Origin: Anaerococcus lactolyticus ATCC 51172
Lineage (GTDB): Bacteria > Bacillota > Clostridia > Tissierellales > Peptoniphilaceae
Direction of reading: 5' to 3'
Assembly (NCBI RefSeq): GCF_000156575.1
Contig: NZ_GG666046.1
Coordinates: 343,578 to 407,577 of the forward strand
DNA: 64,000 nt
The notes beneath the pieces were generated by a model. The model saw nothing but the letters and a program-made list of their open reading frames with translations, did no database searches and had not been told where the DNA came from. This document shows, piece by piece, positions 63,402-64,000 of this stretch (the first letter of the stretch is position 1; every line of letters starts with the position of its first letter). Made by a program: the position numbers and the translations under genes.

Positions 63402-63683
63402 ATGAGATGGATAATTAGAATAATTTTATTACCGATAAGATTAGTGTTGAGTTTGCTCATAGCTTTTTTAACCTTCATATTAAGTTTGAGTACTGCGTTG
63501 TTAAGCGTAGTTTCTACTTTGATTTTTATAATTGGAATAGCTAGCATTTTTCAAGGAGACAAGCAAATTGTAATTGAAGCACTAATATTAGCATTTTTAT
63601 TTAGTCCATTTGGATTACCTAAATTAGGTATATATGTTATTGGATTATTAGAATTATTAATCTATACAATAAAATCAATTTGA
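63402..63683 (+). CDS. CD1845-like conjugative-element membrane protein
   Basis: Hydrophobic protein of 93 residues, MRWIIRIILLPIRLVLSLLI at the start and three or more transmembrane stretches. It resembles the small CD1845 family proteins found near the replication initiator of Tn1549/CTn5-like integrative conjugative elements. Function unknown. Codon and base use become more A/T-rich than in lysS, which fits acquired DNA. RBS TAGGAG. Confidence 0.7.
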   Translation: MRWIIRIILLPIRLVLSLLIAFLTFILSLSTALLSVVSTLIFIIGIASIFQGDKQIVIEALILAFLFSPFGLPKLGIYVIGLLELLIYTIKSI

Positions 63684-63708
63684 AGAAAAATAAATATAAG
63701 ACAACCGT

Positions 63709-63746
63709 AGACGATAGAAAGCAATAATTCTGTCGTCTTTTTTTAT
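63709..63746 (+). terminator. Hairpin between the CD1845-like and replication-initiator genes
   Basis: AGACGA-t-AGAA pairs with TTCT-g-TCGTCT around a seven-base loop, followed by seven T. It separates the two element genes. Confidence 0.75.
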
Positions 63747-63766
63747 TTTAAAGAGAGGAGGTAGGA

Positions 63767-64000
63767 ATGAATTTTGATTATTTTTATAATAGGCAATCTG
63801 AAATGTATAACTTCATTAGGTTACCTATGGTATTAATGGAAGATGAAATTTTTGAGAGCATTTCTATTGAAGCTAAAGTTTTGTATTCATATATGCTTAA
63901 TCGAATGGGTCTTTCATATAAAAATGGCTGGATCGATGAAGATGGAAAAGTCTTTATTTACTACACAATTGAAAGTATAAAAGATCAATTTAATTGTGCC
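63767..64000 (+). CDS. Replication initiator protein A (RepA_N type), N-terminal part, cut by the window end
   Basis: The first 78 residues are visible (MNFDYFYNRQSEMYNFIRLP...). The pattern FDYFYNRQ...F-I-R-L-P, EAKVLYSYMLNRMGLS and KNGWIDEDGKVFIYYTIE is characteristic of the RepA N-terminal winged-helix domain in conjugative transposons and plasmids of Firmicutes. It would start replication of the excised element. A strong RBS (GAGGAGG) precedes the ATG. The remainder lies outside the window. Confidence 0.85.
   Translation, partial: MNFDYFYNRQSEMYNFIRLPMVLMEDEIFESISIEAKVLYSYMLNRMGLSYKNGWIDEDGKVFIYYTIESIKDQFNCA

Overview
The window is about 64 kb of an A+T-rich, low-G+C Gram-positive (Firmicutes) chromosome. 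Supporting signs are PolC-type DNA polymerase III, AddAB in place of RecBCD, a YSIRK-like surface protein, a methionine T-box, a CIRCE element and Firmicutes gene orders (rimP-nusA-ylxR-infB-rbfA, uppS-cdsA-rseP-ispG-polC, rqcP-divIC-tilS-hpt). From gene content and style I would place it near Anaerococcus/Peptoniphilus (Tissierellia, Peptoniphilaceae). That placement is inference from recognition; no search was run.

Layout. 1-4.7 kb: end of addB, addA, and a convergent SDR oxidoreductase. 5-8.5 kb: one large cell-wall surface protein. 8.6-10 kb: a hairpin-rich repeat island around a small GIY-YIG nuclease gene, including three 220-bp tandem units. 10-15 kb (minus strand): a MetE-like methyltransferase behind a Met T-box, then a peptidase/yihY/5-formyl-THF cyclo-ligase operon. 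15.1-15.5 kb: a compact locus that looks like a chromosomal Fst/par-type type I toxin-antitoxin system: a 36-aa membrane peptide, a convergent small RNA, a shared bidirectional terminator and short shared repeats. 15.5-21.4 kb: long HPF, YifB/ComM, an orphan GspE/ComGA-like ATPase, a YefM-YoeB toxin-antitoxin pair, an S41 protease and CIRCE-controlled Hsp20. 21.5-29.5 kb: isoprenoid/phospholipid/PolC operon, without dxr. 29.5-37 kb (minus strand): an ABC exporter-like system behind a Fur-box-like site, a MoxR/VWA pair, a small CC-motif protein and CstA. 37-47 kb: translation and RNA-decay genes. 47-50.3 kb: a YjiH transporter, a lipoprotein, an IS3-family scar and a DinJ-YafQ-type toxin-antitoxin pair. 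50.4-63.3 kb: ftsK, pgsA, recA, dinB, the rqcP-hpt operon and coaX-dusB-greA-lysS. 63.4-64 kb: apparent left end of a Tn1549/CTn5-like integrative conjugative element, cut by the window edge.

How the parts fit. Most of the window is core housekeeping in compact co-directional operons with short overlaps and good intrinsic terminators. Accessory material is confined to a few points: the surface protein and repeat island, three toxin-antitoxin loci of different kinds, an IS remnant, and the element after lysS. The most unusual items are the GIY-YIG/structured-repeat array, the candidate Fst-like type I locus, a PolC whose PHP domain has lost several metal ligands, and a lysyl-tRNA synthetase carrying a C-terminal EMAP/Trbp111-type tRNA-binding domain.
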